Positions 16,672 to 24,657 of a stretch of 64,000 nucleotides of DNA are shown in pieces (the stretch's first letter is position 1; every line of letters begins with the position of its first letter). The stretch is taken from contig NZ_JAFICD010000002.1 in NCBI RefSeq assembly GCF_017833525.1, forward strand, positions 248,001 to 312,000, read 5' to 3'. The notes below the pieces were generated by a model. The model ran no database searches and was not told the DNA's origin. It worked only from the letters and a program-made list of their open reading frames with translations. The translations under genes were made by a program, and so were the position numbers. The stretch comes from Duganella sp. 1411 (GTDB taxonomy: Bacteria; Pseudomonadota; Gammaproteobacteria; Burkholderiales; Burkholderiaceae_D).

Positions 16672-19182
16672 TTAGGGCTTGCTGCTCAGTTCCACTTTCG
16701 CGCTGCCGAGGCCTTCGCTGGTGGCAGTGACGACGATCTTGCCGCCCTGCCCCGCGCGCGTGCGCACGATCGCCAGCGCCAGCCCGTTGTAAGCCGGCCG
16801 CTCCGCCGATTGGAACGAGACGTGGCTGGTGGCGTCGCCGTTGTCGGTGGCGATCAGCTCGGCCGGGCCGCTGACGGCGAACTTCACCTTGTTGTGCGTA
16901 CGCGGTACCGCCAGGCCGTCCTTGTCGGTGATCGTTAGCGTGACGAACGACAGGTCCTTGCCGTCGGCGCTCAAAGCGCTGCGGTCGGCGGCCAGGCGCA
17001 GCTTGGCGGCGGCGCCCGTGGTGCGCACCGTGTCTTCGGCCCACGGCTTGCCCTGCTTGTAGACCACCGCGCGCAACGTGCCCGGCTGGTACACCACGTC
17101 GTCCCAGCGCAGCCGGTACTCGCGCGGGCCGCGCTGCTTGCGGCCCAGCGATTGGCCGTTGAGAAACAGCTCGGCCTCGTCGCCCGACGTGTACAGGTGC
17201 ACCGGCGTGACCTGCCCGACCCGCTCCGGCCAGTTCCAGTGCGGCAGCAGGTGCGCCATCGGCAGCTCGGGCCGCCAGCGCGCCTGGTACAAATAGAAGC
17301 GGTCCTTCTTGAAGCCGGCCAGGTCGACGATGCCGAAGTAGGAGCTGCGCGACGGCATCTTGATCTTGCGTAGTTCGGCCAGCTCCTTCGCGGCCGCTTG
17401 CTGCTGCGCCGGGTCGGTGAAGTTGAAGACGTTGGTGGCGTCGTCGTTGTACGGCGTCGGCTCGCCCAGGTAGTCGAAGCCGGTCCAGACGAACTCGCCG
17501 GCGACGAAGGGGTTGTTGTCGAGGCCGGCGAATTCGACGTCCGGCGACCAGGCCCACGGCGGCGCCGTCAAGTCGTAGCTGCTGACCTGGAAGTTGAACG
17601 CGCCCTTGCTCTTGTCGTCGCTGACGGGGAAGAAGTATTCGCCGCGCGAGCTGACCGTCGACGACGTTTCGCTGCCGTACAGCGGCAGTTGCGGGGCGCT
17701 CTGGTGCAGGCGGCCGTATTCGGCCGGCTTGTAGTTGTAGCCGAACACGTCGATCGCCGTCTGGAAGCCGTCGTAGCCGGAGTTGATCTTGTTGAAGCCG
17801 CCCGTGGTGGGCCGCGTGCGGTCCTCGCCGCGGACGATGTCGGCCAGGTGGACGGCGACCTTCCAGCCTTCCGGCTGGCCCTGCTCCATGATCTCGTTGC
17901 CGATGCTCCAGGCGATCACGCTCGGGTGGTTGCGGTCGCGCCGCACCATCGCCCGCAAGTCTTTTTCGTGCCAGGCGTCGTACAGGGTGGCGTAGTCATT
18001 GCTCGTCTTGGGGATGCGCCAGGCGTCGAACGCTTCGACGATGATCAGCATGCCCATGCGGTCGGCCAGTTCCAGCAGTTCCGGCGCCGGCGGATTGTGC
18101 GTGGTGCGGATGGCGTTGACGCCCATCTGCTGCAGGATCTCGAACTGGCGCTCGAGCGCGCGCAGGTTCAGCGCGGCGCCCAGCGCGCCCAGGTCGTGGT
18201 GCTGGCTGACCCCTTGCAGCATGACGCGCTCGCCGTTGAGCAGGAAGCCGCGCGCGGCGTCGAAGGCGATGGTGCGCACGCCGAACGGCGTTTCGACGAC
18301 GTCGACCACGCGCTCGCCGGCCGTGACGGTGGTGACGGCGACGTAGCGGTGGCGCGCGCGCAGGCTCCACAATTGCGGGCGCGGCAGCTGCAGCGTCTGC
18401 GTCAGCAGCGCCTGCTTGCCGGCGGCGATCTTGGCGGCGGCCGACGCCGGCGCCTGCGCCAGCGGCGCGCCGCTGCGGCGGCCGGAGGCGTCGAGCGCGT
18501 AGATGGCGGTGGCGACCTTGGCCTCGGCCTCGGCGCCCTGGTTGTCCACGGTGGCGCGCACTTCGACCGTGGCGGCGTCGGCGCTCACGGCCGGCGTCAG
18601 CACGTAGACGCCGTTGTGGGCCACGTGCAGCGGCGCCGTCTTGACCAGCCAGACGTTGCGGTAGATGCCGCCGCCCGGGTACCAGCGCGACGAGTCCGGT
18701 GGATTGTCGATGCGCACCGCCAGCACGTTGTGCGCGCCCGGCTTCAGGTACGGCGTCAGCTCGAGGCGGAACGACGAGTAGCCGTACGGCCAGCCGCCGA
18801 CCTTTTGGCCGTTGAGGAAGACGGTGGCGTGCGACATGGCGCCGTCGATGTCGAGGAAGACCTGGCGGCCGGCGTCGCCGGCCGGGGCGGTGAAGTGCTT
18901 GCGGTACCACGCCACGCCCCACCACGGCAGCTTGCCGGTCTCGCCCTCGTATTCCTGCTTGAACGGGCCCTCGATGCCGAAGTCGTGCGGCAGGTCGAGC
19001 TGGCGCCAGCGGCTGTCGTCGAACGCGGCGGCGCCGACGTCGCCGGCCGGCTCGCCCTTGACGAAGCGCCAGTCGGCGTTGAAGGAAATCCGCTCCCGCG
19101 CGGCGGACTCGTCCGCGTGGGCGGGCGCCTGCGGGCTGAGGGCGACGGCGGCTAGCATCAGTAGGTAACGTAGATATCTCAT
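16672..19182 (-). CDS. Secreted GH2 beta-galactosidase
   Basis: 836-residue family 2 glycoside hydrolase with a signal peptide (about 1-23). Order: sugar-binding jelly-roll domain (about 30-180), immunoglobulin-like domain (about 185-300), TIM barrel (about 305-600), then C-terminal DUF4982-like and bacterial Ig-like domains. Acid/base Glu430 in WSIGNEIMEQ and nucleophile Glu505 in YGSETSS are intact. It should hydrolyse terminal beta-galactosides, for example side chains of plant pectin; the PL11 lyase 1 kb away fits that idea. The ATG at 19182 is chosen over a TTG at 19197 because the signal peptide follows it directly. Confidence 0.88.
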   Translation of the reverse strand: MRYLRYLLMLAAVALSPQAPAHADESAARERISFNADWRFVKGEPAGDVGAAAFDDSRWRQLDLPHDFGIEGPFKQEYEGETGKLPWWGVAWYRKHFTAPAGDAGRQVFLDIDGAMSHATVFLNGQKVGGWPYGYSSFRLELTPYLKPGAHNVLAVRIDNPPDSSRWYPGGGIYRNVWLVKTAPLHVAHNGVYVLTPAVSADAATVEVRATVDNQGAEAEAKVATAIYALDASGRRSGAPLAQAPASAAAKIAAGKQALLTQTLQLPRPQLWSLRARHRYVAVTTVTAGERVVDVVETPFGVRTIAFDAARGFLLNGERVMLQGVSQHHDLGALGAALNLRALERQFEILQQMGVNAIRTTHNPPAPELLELADRMGMLIIVEAFDAWRIPKTSNDYATLYDAWHEKDLRAMVRRDRNHPSVIAWSIGNEIMEQGQPEGWKVAVHLADIVRGEDRTRPTTGGFNKINSGYDGFQTAIDVFGYNYKPAEYGRLHQSAPQLPLYGSETSSTVSSRGEYFFPVSDDKSKGAFNFQVSSYDLTAPPWAWSPDVEFAGLDNNPFVAGEFVWTGFDYLGEPTPYNDDATNVFNFTDPAQQQAAAKELAELRKIKMPSRSSYFGIVDLAGFKKDRFYLYQARWRPELPMAHLLPHWNWPERVGQVTPVHLYTSGDEAELFLNGQSLGRKQRGPREYRLRWDDVVYQPGTLRAVVYKQGKPWAEDTVRTTGAAAKLRLAADRSALSADGKDLSFVTLTITDKDGLAVPRTHNKVKFAVSGPAELIATDNGDATSHVSFQSAERPAYNGLALAIVRTRAGQGGKIVVTATSEGLGSAKVELSSKP

Positions 19183-19224
19183 ATTGTCCGTTTGCAAGGG
19201 TCGATGGATAAAAGCGTGGTGAAA

Positions 19225-19956
19225 TTATTTGTTGAGCAAGGTCAGCGACAGTTCCCACTGGGCCCGCCACGGGGACAGGAAATCGTGGCTGGCGAAGGCC
19301 TTTTTGAGGCGCGGCACGGGCACGCGGTACACCTCGTTCAAGCCCAGCGCCAGGGTGACCGGGTTCCACAGCGTGTTGTGGCGGGTTTTCTTGCCCTTGC
19401 CGCCGCTGCCTTTGACGCGGGCGCCGTCGTCGCCGAAGATGCCGATGCCGTCGTCGAGCGCTTGCGCCAGGTCGATCCGGGCCAGGCCGTCGAAGGCGGC
19501 CAGGATCGCGTCGCGGACGACGCCGTCGCGCGATTCCGTCGCGCCCCCGGTCTGGACCGGCTGCGGCGCGGCCTCGCGCTTGAGGCGGGCGGCCAGCTGT
19601 TCGACGTCCTTTTTGAGGAAGCGCAGTTCGTGCAATTCACGGCGGAAACCGGGCGGCGGCAATGTGGCGACGATCTTGTAGGCGTCCTTGGTCATCGTGA
19701 TGAGCACGTCGTCGGCGCCGGCGGCCAGGCGCCGGGTGTCGTCCTCGAAGAAGATCGGCGCCGCGTAACCACCGTTGGCGTCGCCGAACAGGTCGGGATA
19801 AGCGGGGTCGTAGTCGAGCCAGACATACGGCGTCAGGCCGCCGTCGATCAGGCGCGCCAGGGTCCATGGCGCGCCGCCGTGGCCCTGGGCGGCGAGCCAG
19901 TCGCAGGCTTGTTCGGGGGTGGCGCGGAACGGCAGGGTCGGGCTGGGGGATGTCAT
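19225..19956 (-). CDS. Conserved-looking hypothetical protein
   Basis: 243-residue protein of unknown function. The N-terminal part (ATPEQACDWLAAQGHGGAPW) may mediate binding; a Lys/Gly stretch (about 180-190) precedes a C-terminal segment with VYRVPVPRLKKAFASHDFLSPW. No signal peptide or membrane helix. The ATG at 19956 is preferred to an upstream start because the earlier residues look non-coding. It lies just upstream of the beta-galactosidase on the same strand with a gap of about 40 bases, but no link is evident. Confidence 0.6.
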   Translation of the reverse strand: MTSPSPTLPFRATPEQACDWLAAQGHGGAPWTLARLIDGGLTPYVWLDYDPAYPDLFGDANGGYAAPIFFEDDTRRLAAGADDVLITMTKDAYKIVATLPPPGFRRELHELRFLKKDVEQLAARLKREAAPQPVQTGGATESRDGVVRDAILAAFDGLARIDLAQALDDGIGIFGDDGARVKGSGGKGKKTRHNTLWNPVTLALGLNEVYRVPVPRLKKAFASHDFLSPWRAQWELSLTLLNK

Positions 19957-20085
19957 GGGGTGGCCTGGCGCCACATGTGGCGAAATGGAAACTCTTGGAT
20001 TATAGAGCAGCCCGAGCAACAAAAGTCGCTACCGGGCACGGGCGGCGGGCGGCGCTCGCGGGATACGGTGGTGGGAATACGACGC

Positions 20086-20107
20086 ATTACTCAACTTGAT
20101 GAGTAAT
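20086..20107. promoter_or_regulatory. Palindrome upstream of the rhamnogalacturonan lyase gene
   Basis: Perfect 8-bp arms ATTACTCA and TGAGTAAT separated by 6 bases, in the gap between divergent genes. Size and position suit a dimeric repressor or activator site; the protein is unknown. Confidence 0.45.
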
Positions 20108-20200
20108 CATCATTGTGCATACCAGACATGTGTTTTGCGAATGTCATTGCGTTAGTCTAGCTTTTCCTCCCCCGCCGTTCCCACTTTAAAGGTCAAATCC

Positions 20201-22048
20201 ATGATTTCCTCGAAAGTTCCCGCCCTGTTCTTCACCGTGGCCCTGGCCAGTTGCGCCCAGGTGGGCGCCGTCGTCACCTCCCCCGGCAAGCAAATCGAGC
20301 TGCTCAACCGCGGCGCGGTGGCGATCCAGACGGGCGGCGGCGTGTTCGTCAGCTGGCGCCTGCTGGCCACCGACGCGGCCGGCGTGGCGTTCAACGTGTA
20401 TCGCGGCAGCACCAAACTCAACAGCACGCCGATCACCCAGCTCAACTACACCGACGCGGCCGGCACGGCGTCGGCCGCGTACTCGGTGCGGGCGGTCGTC
20501 AACGGCGCCGAACAGGCCGGCTTCGGGGCCGGCGCGACCTGGTCGGCGCCGTACAAGACGGTGCCGGTGCAGCGCCCGGCCGGCGGCACCACGCCCGACG
20601 GCGTGGCCTACACCTACGAGATCAACGACGGCACCCCCGCCGACCTCGACGGCGACGGCAGCTACGAGCTCATCGTCAAGTGGCAGCCGACCAACGCCAA
20701 GGACAATTCGCAGTCCGGCTACACGGGCAACACCCTGGTCGACGCCTACAAACTGGACGGCACGCGGCTGTGGCGCATCGACCTGGGCCGCAACATCCGC
20801 GCCGGCGCCCATTACACGACGATGGTGGCCTATGATTTCGACGGCGACGGCAAGGCCGAGGTGATGATGAAGACGGCCGACGCCACCGTCGACGGCACCG
20901 GCGTGGTGATCGGCGCGGCCGCCGCCGACCACCGCAACAGCTCGGGCTACATCCTCAGCGGGCCGGAATTCCTGACCGTGTTCAACGGCCAGACCGGCAA
21001 GGCGATGAAGACGGTCAACTACCTGCCGGCGCGCGGCACCGTCTCGAGCTGGGGCGACAGCTACGGCAACCGGGTCGACCGCTTCCTCGGCGGCGTGGCC
21101 AACCTCGACGGCGCGCGCCCCAGCGCGATCTTCTCGCGCGGCTATTACACGCGCGCCGTCATCGCCGCCTGGGACTGGCGCGACGGCGCGCTGACGAGCC
21201 GCTGGGTGTTCGACACCGACGTCGCCGGCAGCGCCGCGCGCGGCCAGGGCGCGCACTGGTTCGGGGTGGCCGACGTCAACGCCGACGGCAAGGACGACAT
21301 CGTCTACGGCGCGGCCACCATCGACAGCTATGGCCAGTTGCTCTATTCCACCGGCCTGTGCCACGGCGACGCTTTGCATGTGGGTAAATTCAATCCGAAC
21401 CTGGCCGGGCTGCAGGTGTACATGGTGCACGAGACGCCCAGCTGCTACGGCAGCACCGGCACCGAGATGCACAACGCGGCCACCGGCGCGCTGCTGTGGG
21501 GCACCAGCGGCGAGGCCACGGACGTCGGCCGCGGCGTGTGCATGGACATCGATCCGGCCTATCCGGGCGAGGAGTGCTGGGGCAGTCGCGGCGGACTGCG
21601 CAGCGCCACCGGCGTGCAGATCGGCTCCAACCGGCCGAGCCAGATGAACTTTGCCGTGTGGTGGGACGGCGACTTGTTGCGCGAGGCGCTCGACGGCACG
21701 CAGATCAGCAAGTGGAATCCGGCCAGCAGCAGCTCGGCGGTGCTGGTGGATGCGGGTGGTGCGGGTGCGGCGTCTAATAACAGTACCAAGGCGACGCCGG
21801 TGCTCAGCGCCGATTTGCTGGGCGACTGGCGCGAGGAGGTGGTGTGGCGTAACAGCGCTAATACGGCGTTGTTGATTTACAGCACCACCACGCCGACCGC
21901 CACGCGCCTGCCGACCTTGATGCACAATCCGCAGTACCGGGCGCAGGTCGCGGCGCAGAACGCCGGGTATAACCAGCCGCCGCATCCGAGTTTCTATCTG
22001 GGCGATGGGATGGGCGCGTTCGTGCAGGAGCCGGTGCATACGCCGTGA
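20201..22048 (+). CDS. PL11-type rhamnogalacturonan lyase
   Basis: 615-residue secreted enzyme that cleaves the rhamnogalacturonan I backbone of pectin by beta-elimination. Seen: short N-terminal signal (1-20), a fibronectin-like start (VFVSWRLLATDAAGVAFNVYRG), and an eight-bladed propeller with calcium-binding repeats DLDGDGSYEL, DFDGDGKAEV and DVNADGKDDI, as in YesW/YesX. The block TDVGRGVCMDIDPAYPGEECWGS is typical of PL11. No binding module is appended. The gene stands alone behind a palindromic site and ends before the second copy of the dispersed repeat. Fits, with the GH2 enzyme, a pectin-degrading lifestyle. Confidence 0.9.
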   Translation: MISSKVPALFFTVALASCAQVGAVVTSPGKQIELLNRGAVAIQTGGGVFVSWRLLATDAAGVAFNVYRGSTKLNSTPITQLNYTDAAGTASAAYSVRAVVNGAEQAGFGAGATWSAPYKTVPVQRPAGGTTPDGVAYTYEINDGTPADLDGDGSYELIVKWQPTNAKDNSQSGYTGNTLVDAYKLDGTRLWRIDLGRNIRAGAHYTTMVAYDFDGDGKAEVMMKTADATVDGTGVVIGAAAADHRNSSGYILSGPEFLTVFNGQTGKAMKTVNYLPARGTVSSWGDSYGNRVDRFLGGVANLDGARPSAIFSRGYYTRAVIAAWDWRDGALTSRWVFDTDVAGSAARGQGAHWFGVADVNADGKDDIVYGAATIDSYGQLLYSTGLCHGDALHVGKFNPNLAGLQVYMVHETPSCYGSTGTEMHNAATGALLWGTSGEATDVGRGVCMDIDPAYPGEECWGSRGGLRSATGVQIGSNRPSQMNFAVWWDGDLLREALDGTQISKWNPASSSSAVLVDAGGAGAASNNSTKATPVLSADLLGDWREEVVWRNSANTALLIYSTTTPTATRLPTLMHNPQYRAQVAAQNAGYNQPPHPSFYLGDGMGAFVQEPVHTP

Positions 22049-22092
22049 TAGCCACGGAGACACGGAGACACGGAAACACGTGGGGCGGATTG

Positions 22093-22173
22093 GGCGGAAC
22101 GCCGTAATCGGCCATCTTTGAGCCGCCGACGGCGCATGCATGGCGGATTACGCTTCGCTAATCCGCCCTACGT
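22093..22173. repeat. Dispersed intergenic repeat, copy 2 (hairpin, terminator-like)
   Basis: Second copy of the unit at 16578-16650 with a few changes and insertions; the GGCGGATTA/TAATCCGCC hairpin is intact. Again located between convergent genes (PL11 lyase and AraC regulator). Confidence 0.75.
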
Positions 22174-22207
22174 GTCACCCGTAGTATTTTGTGGTACGGG
22201 TCGGATG

Positions 22208-23254
22208 TTACGTCGCAAAGCCGAGCAGGCCATCGCGCAACACGCTTGGCGTCAGCCCCGTCCAGCGCTTGAACGAGCGGCGGAAGTTGGTGGCGTCGTG
22301 GAAACCCAGATATTGCGCCACCGCTTCGTTGTCGTAGCCGCGCGCCTGGAACAGGTGGATCGCGACGTGCGCGCGCACCTGGTCGAGCTCGGCCTGGAAG
22401 TGGCTGCCGTGGCGCGCCAAATGGCGCTTCATCGTGGCCGCGCTGACACCGAACGCGGCCGCGCTCAGCTCCAATGTCGGCCCGAGTCGGATGTTGGCCA
22501 GCAAATGGTCGTATAGCGCCGTGAGCAGGCTCGGCGCCGATGCCAGCGCGTCGGCGCCCGCCTCGGCCGCCGCGCCGTCGAGCGCCACCGATGCCGCCAT
22601 CGCGTTGCCGCGCGGCCAGGGGCGATCCAGCCATTCCGGATGGATCAGCATCGCGTCCAGGTGGCAGTTGAAGCGCAGGTCCGTGCCCAGATGCGCCTCG
22701 TGCTGCTCCACGTGGGCCGGCGCGCCACGGTTGAGGCAGTAGCGCCACGGCAGACGCTCGCCGCCCAGCCAGCGGCACATCGCCGTCACCGCCGTCATGT
22801 GCATCTCGACCAAAGCCGGCAACTGGCTGGGCGCGCCGAAGCTGTCGGTCCAGTACAGCACGGCGAGCGCGCCCTCCTCGCGCAGGCGCGGCGTCAACAA
22901 CGGACACAAGCGGACCGCGCCCGCGCACAATATCTCCAGCGCCTGGCGCAGGTTGCGCGCCTGCAGCAAGGCGTGGCTGAGCGCGCCGAAATGCCCGGGC
23001 AGCATCTGCTGGCCCAGCATGAAGCTGGTGTCGGGGCTGTCGAGTTCGCGCATGACGTTGGCCAGCAATTGCAGATATTGCGCCGGACTCAGCGTGCTGT
23101 CGGCGTCCGGCATCGCCCATCCCCGCAAGCCGGTGCCGCGCAGGGCCTTGTCGCCCCGCTCGTCGAGCTCGCGGCTGCGGGCGTAGTCGAGGATCAGCGC
23201 CGGCTGATGCTGCGCCGGGATGAAGCTGTCGCCGATTTGCCGGTAGGCGATCAT
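22208..23254 (-). CDS. AraC-family transcriptional regulator
   Basis: 348-residue regulator with an N-terminal arabinose-binding-type domain of the OruR/ArgR branch (about 25-210) and a C-terminal AraC double helix-turn-helix (about 245-340; FGVSAATMKRHLARHGSHFQAELDQVRAHVA and YDNEAVAQYLGFHDATNFRRSFKRWTGLTPS in the two halves). The ATG at 23254 overlaps the stop of the GGDEF gene by ATGA, so the two are co-translated. Target genes are unknown; it could control the neighbouring genes or respond to a metabolite sensed with the partner protein. Confidence 0.88.
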   Translation of the reverse strand: MIAYRQIGDSFIPAQHQPALILDYARSRELDERGDKALRGTGLRGWAMPDADSTLSPAQYLQLLANVMRELDSPDTSFMLGQQMLPGHFGALSHALLQARNLRQALEILCAGAVRLCPLLTPRLREEGALAVLYWTDSFGAPSQLPALVEMHMTAVTAMCRWLGGERLPWRYCLNRGAPAHVEQHEAHLGTDLRFNCHLDAMLIHPEWLDRPWPRGNAMAASVALDGAAAEAGADALASAPSLLTALYDHLLANIRLGPTLELSAAAFGVSAATMKRHLARHGSHFQAELDQVRAHVAIHLFQARGYDNEAVAQYLGFHDATNFRRSFKRWTGLTPSVLRDGLLGFAT

Positions 23255-24171
23255 GCCGGGGCCGTCGCGGTCGCCGGCGCCGCGGGGTAGGCCGCCGCCG
23301 GTTGCGATACCGCCCGGCTCAGTTCGGCCAGCAACACTTCCGGCGCGGCGTCGGCGTTCGCGCACGCGTGGCGCAGGCTGATGCCGACCCGCCCGCCTTT
23401 GGCATGGTGGCGCATTTGGCCGACCATCGCCGCCAGGTGCCCGGCCAGCGCCGCCGCCTCCGCCATGCTGGTATCGGGCAGCAGCAACGCGAAGCGGTCG
23501 CCCGCATATCTGCACAGCAAGTCGTCGTTGCGCAGGTTGAGCAACAGCATGTGGCCGACCGCCTGCAGCACGCGGTCGCCCTCGGGCTGGCCGAATTCGC
23601 GGTTGATCAGGTGGAAGCCGTCGATGTCCAGCAGCACCAGCGCGCATGGCTGGCCGGGCCGGCGCGCCTGCTCGTGGCGGATCTGGCGCCGCAGATAATC
23701 GGCGTTGGCCAGTTGCGTGATGCGGTCGAACGCGCGGTGGTCGCGGAACAGCCGCTCGCGCTTTTGCAGGTGTTCGTTGAGGCGGAATTGCTCGTGCCGC
23801 CAGTAATACATGCCGATCGTGACCACCAGCATGCCGATCGGCACCATCGCCTCCAGCCAGTTGTCCCACACCGCCGCCTTGCTGATGGCGAAGAATTCGT
23901 CCATGCAATCGGCGAAGGAGCCGAGCATGATCAACGCCAGGCCGCCGGCCAGCAGGCGCGTGACCAGGCCGCCGGGCCGGCTGCTCAACGTAAACAATAC
24001 CCAGCTGCCGGCCATGACGGCGGTGCCGCCTTCGCTGACGATGTCGGTCCACTTCCAGTCGTGAAAGGATTTGGGCACGCCAAGGGTGGCGTACAGCGAC
24101 AGGCAGGCCAGCAACGCCAGGCCGGCCGCGATCAGGGTGGAACGGTGCAGTTGCAGCATGGGCGGGCTCAT
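23251..24171 (-). CDS. Membrane protein with degenerate GGDEF domain
   Basis: 306-residue protein with four to five membrane segments (about 8-115) followed by a coiled linker and a GGDEF domain (about 150-280). The catalytic GG(D/E)EF motif is replaced by AGDRF in CRYAGDRFALLLPD, so cyclase activity is doubtful; it may be a sensor or c-di-GMP/GTP-binding protein. The domain is otherwise well preserved (ALVLLDIDGFHLINREFG). The start at 24171 gives a compact N-terminus before the first helix. It is coupled to the AraC regulator by an ATGA overlap. Confidence 0.8.
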   Translation of the reverse strand: MSPPMLQLHRSTLIAAGLALLACLSLYATLGVPKSFHDWKWTDIVSEGGTAVMAGSWVLFTLSSRPGGLVTRLLAGGLALIMLGSFADCMDEFFAISKAAVWDNWLEAMVPIGMLVVTIGMYYWRHEQFRLNEHLQKRERLFRDHRAFDRITQLANADYLRRQIRHEQARRPGQPCALVLLDIDGFHLINREFGQPEGDRVLQAVGHMLLLNLRNDDLLCRYAGDRFALLLPDTSMAEAAALAGHLAAMVGQMRHHAKGGRVGISLRHACANADAAPEVLLAELSRAVSQPAAAYPAAPATATAPA

Positions 24172-24657
24172 CGTGACGGCGTCGGTAGTGCGGCCGCAGC
24201 ATAGCGGGCAATTGTGACAACGTCGTGACATCGGCGACAACAGACTGCGGCGCTACAACAATTGCCAACGCAGGTGCAAACGGCTCACCGGTGTATGGGC
24301 AGGGCCGCGCGACTCCTTCGGGGAACGAGTCTCTTTTGGCTGTCTCTTTTGGTCTCTTTCTGTCTTTTTGATACTCCAGCTCGATCAAACGGGACGAGGA
24401 GACCGAAAGAGACCAAAACCGACCGAAAGAGACAGCCAAAAGAGACTCGTTCCCGCAAGGAGCCGGCGGGGTATGCCCCTACTCCGCTCCCCGCTGCGGT
24501 CCAGTCCGCCGCGCGCCGACGGGTCAATCCAGCTCATTTCGGCCGGATTCGAGCGCGATGGCGGGCATTTCCCGTCCCGGCGCCGCCGCTTGTCACGCAA
24601 TTGACATATTGACTACCTAGAATCCGCCCCGTCCTCCACCTACTCCGACGGCACAGA
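24172..24657. other. 486-base intergenic region with large inverted repeat
   Basis: Separates the divergent GGDEF/AraC operon and the phytase-linked TonB receptor gene. Near the GGDEF start there is a TGACAACGTCGTGACA stretch (about 24216-24231) with repeated TGACA. The middle is filled by the inverted repeat described at 24321-24454. No believable gene: the frames that open here read the same repeat on both strands. Confidence 0.7.
24321..24454. repeat. Nested inverted repeat, 29-bp perfect arms plus inner 14-bp arms
   Basis: Outer arms 24321-24349 and 24426-24454 are perfect complements over 29 bases; inner arms 24347-24360 (TTTTGGTCTCTTTC) and 24405-24418 pair over 14 bases. The right side also holds two direct copies of GACCGAAAGAGAC (24401-24413, 24421-24433). 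One strand is pyrimidine-rich on the left and purine-rich on the right. It would fold into a very stable cruciform or RNA hairpin. Confidence 0.85.

Noticed and set aside
24262..24612. Small ORFs on both strands in the inverted-repeat region
   Set aside because: Both strands encode the same Lys/Glu/Thr or Phe/Leu/Ser pattern because they read the two arms of one repeat; no ribosome site and no family.
24601..24623. TTGACA/TAGAAT promoter for the second TonB receptor
   Set aside because: The two boxes are only 11 bases apart, too close for a sigma70 promoter; another combination gives 22 bases, too far.
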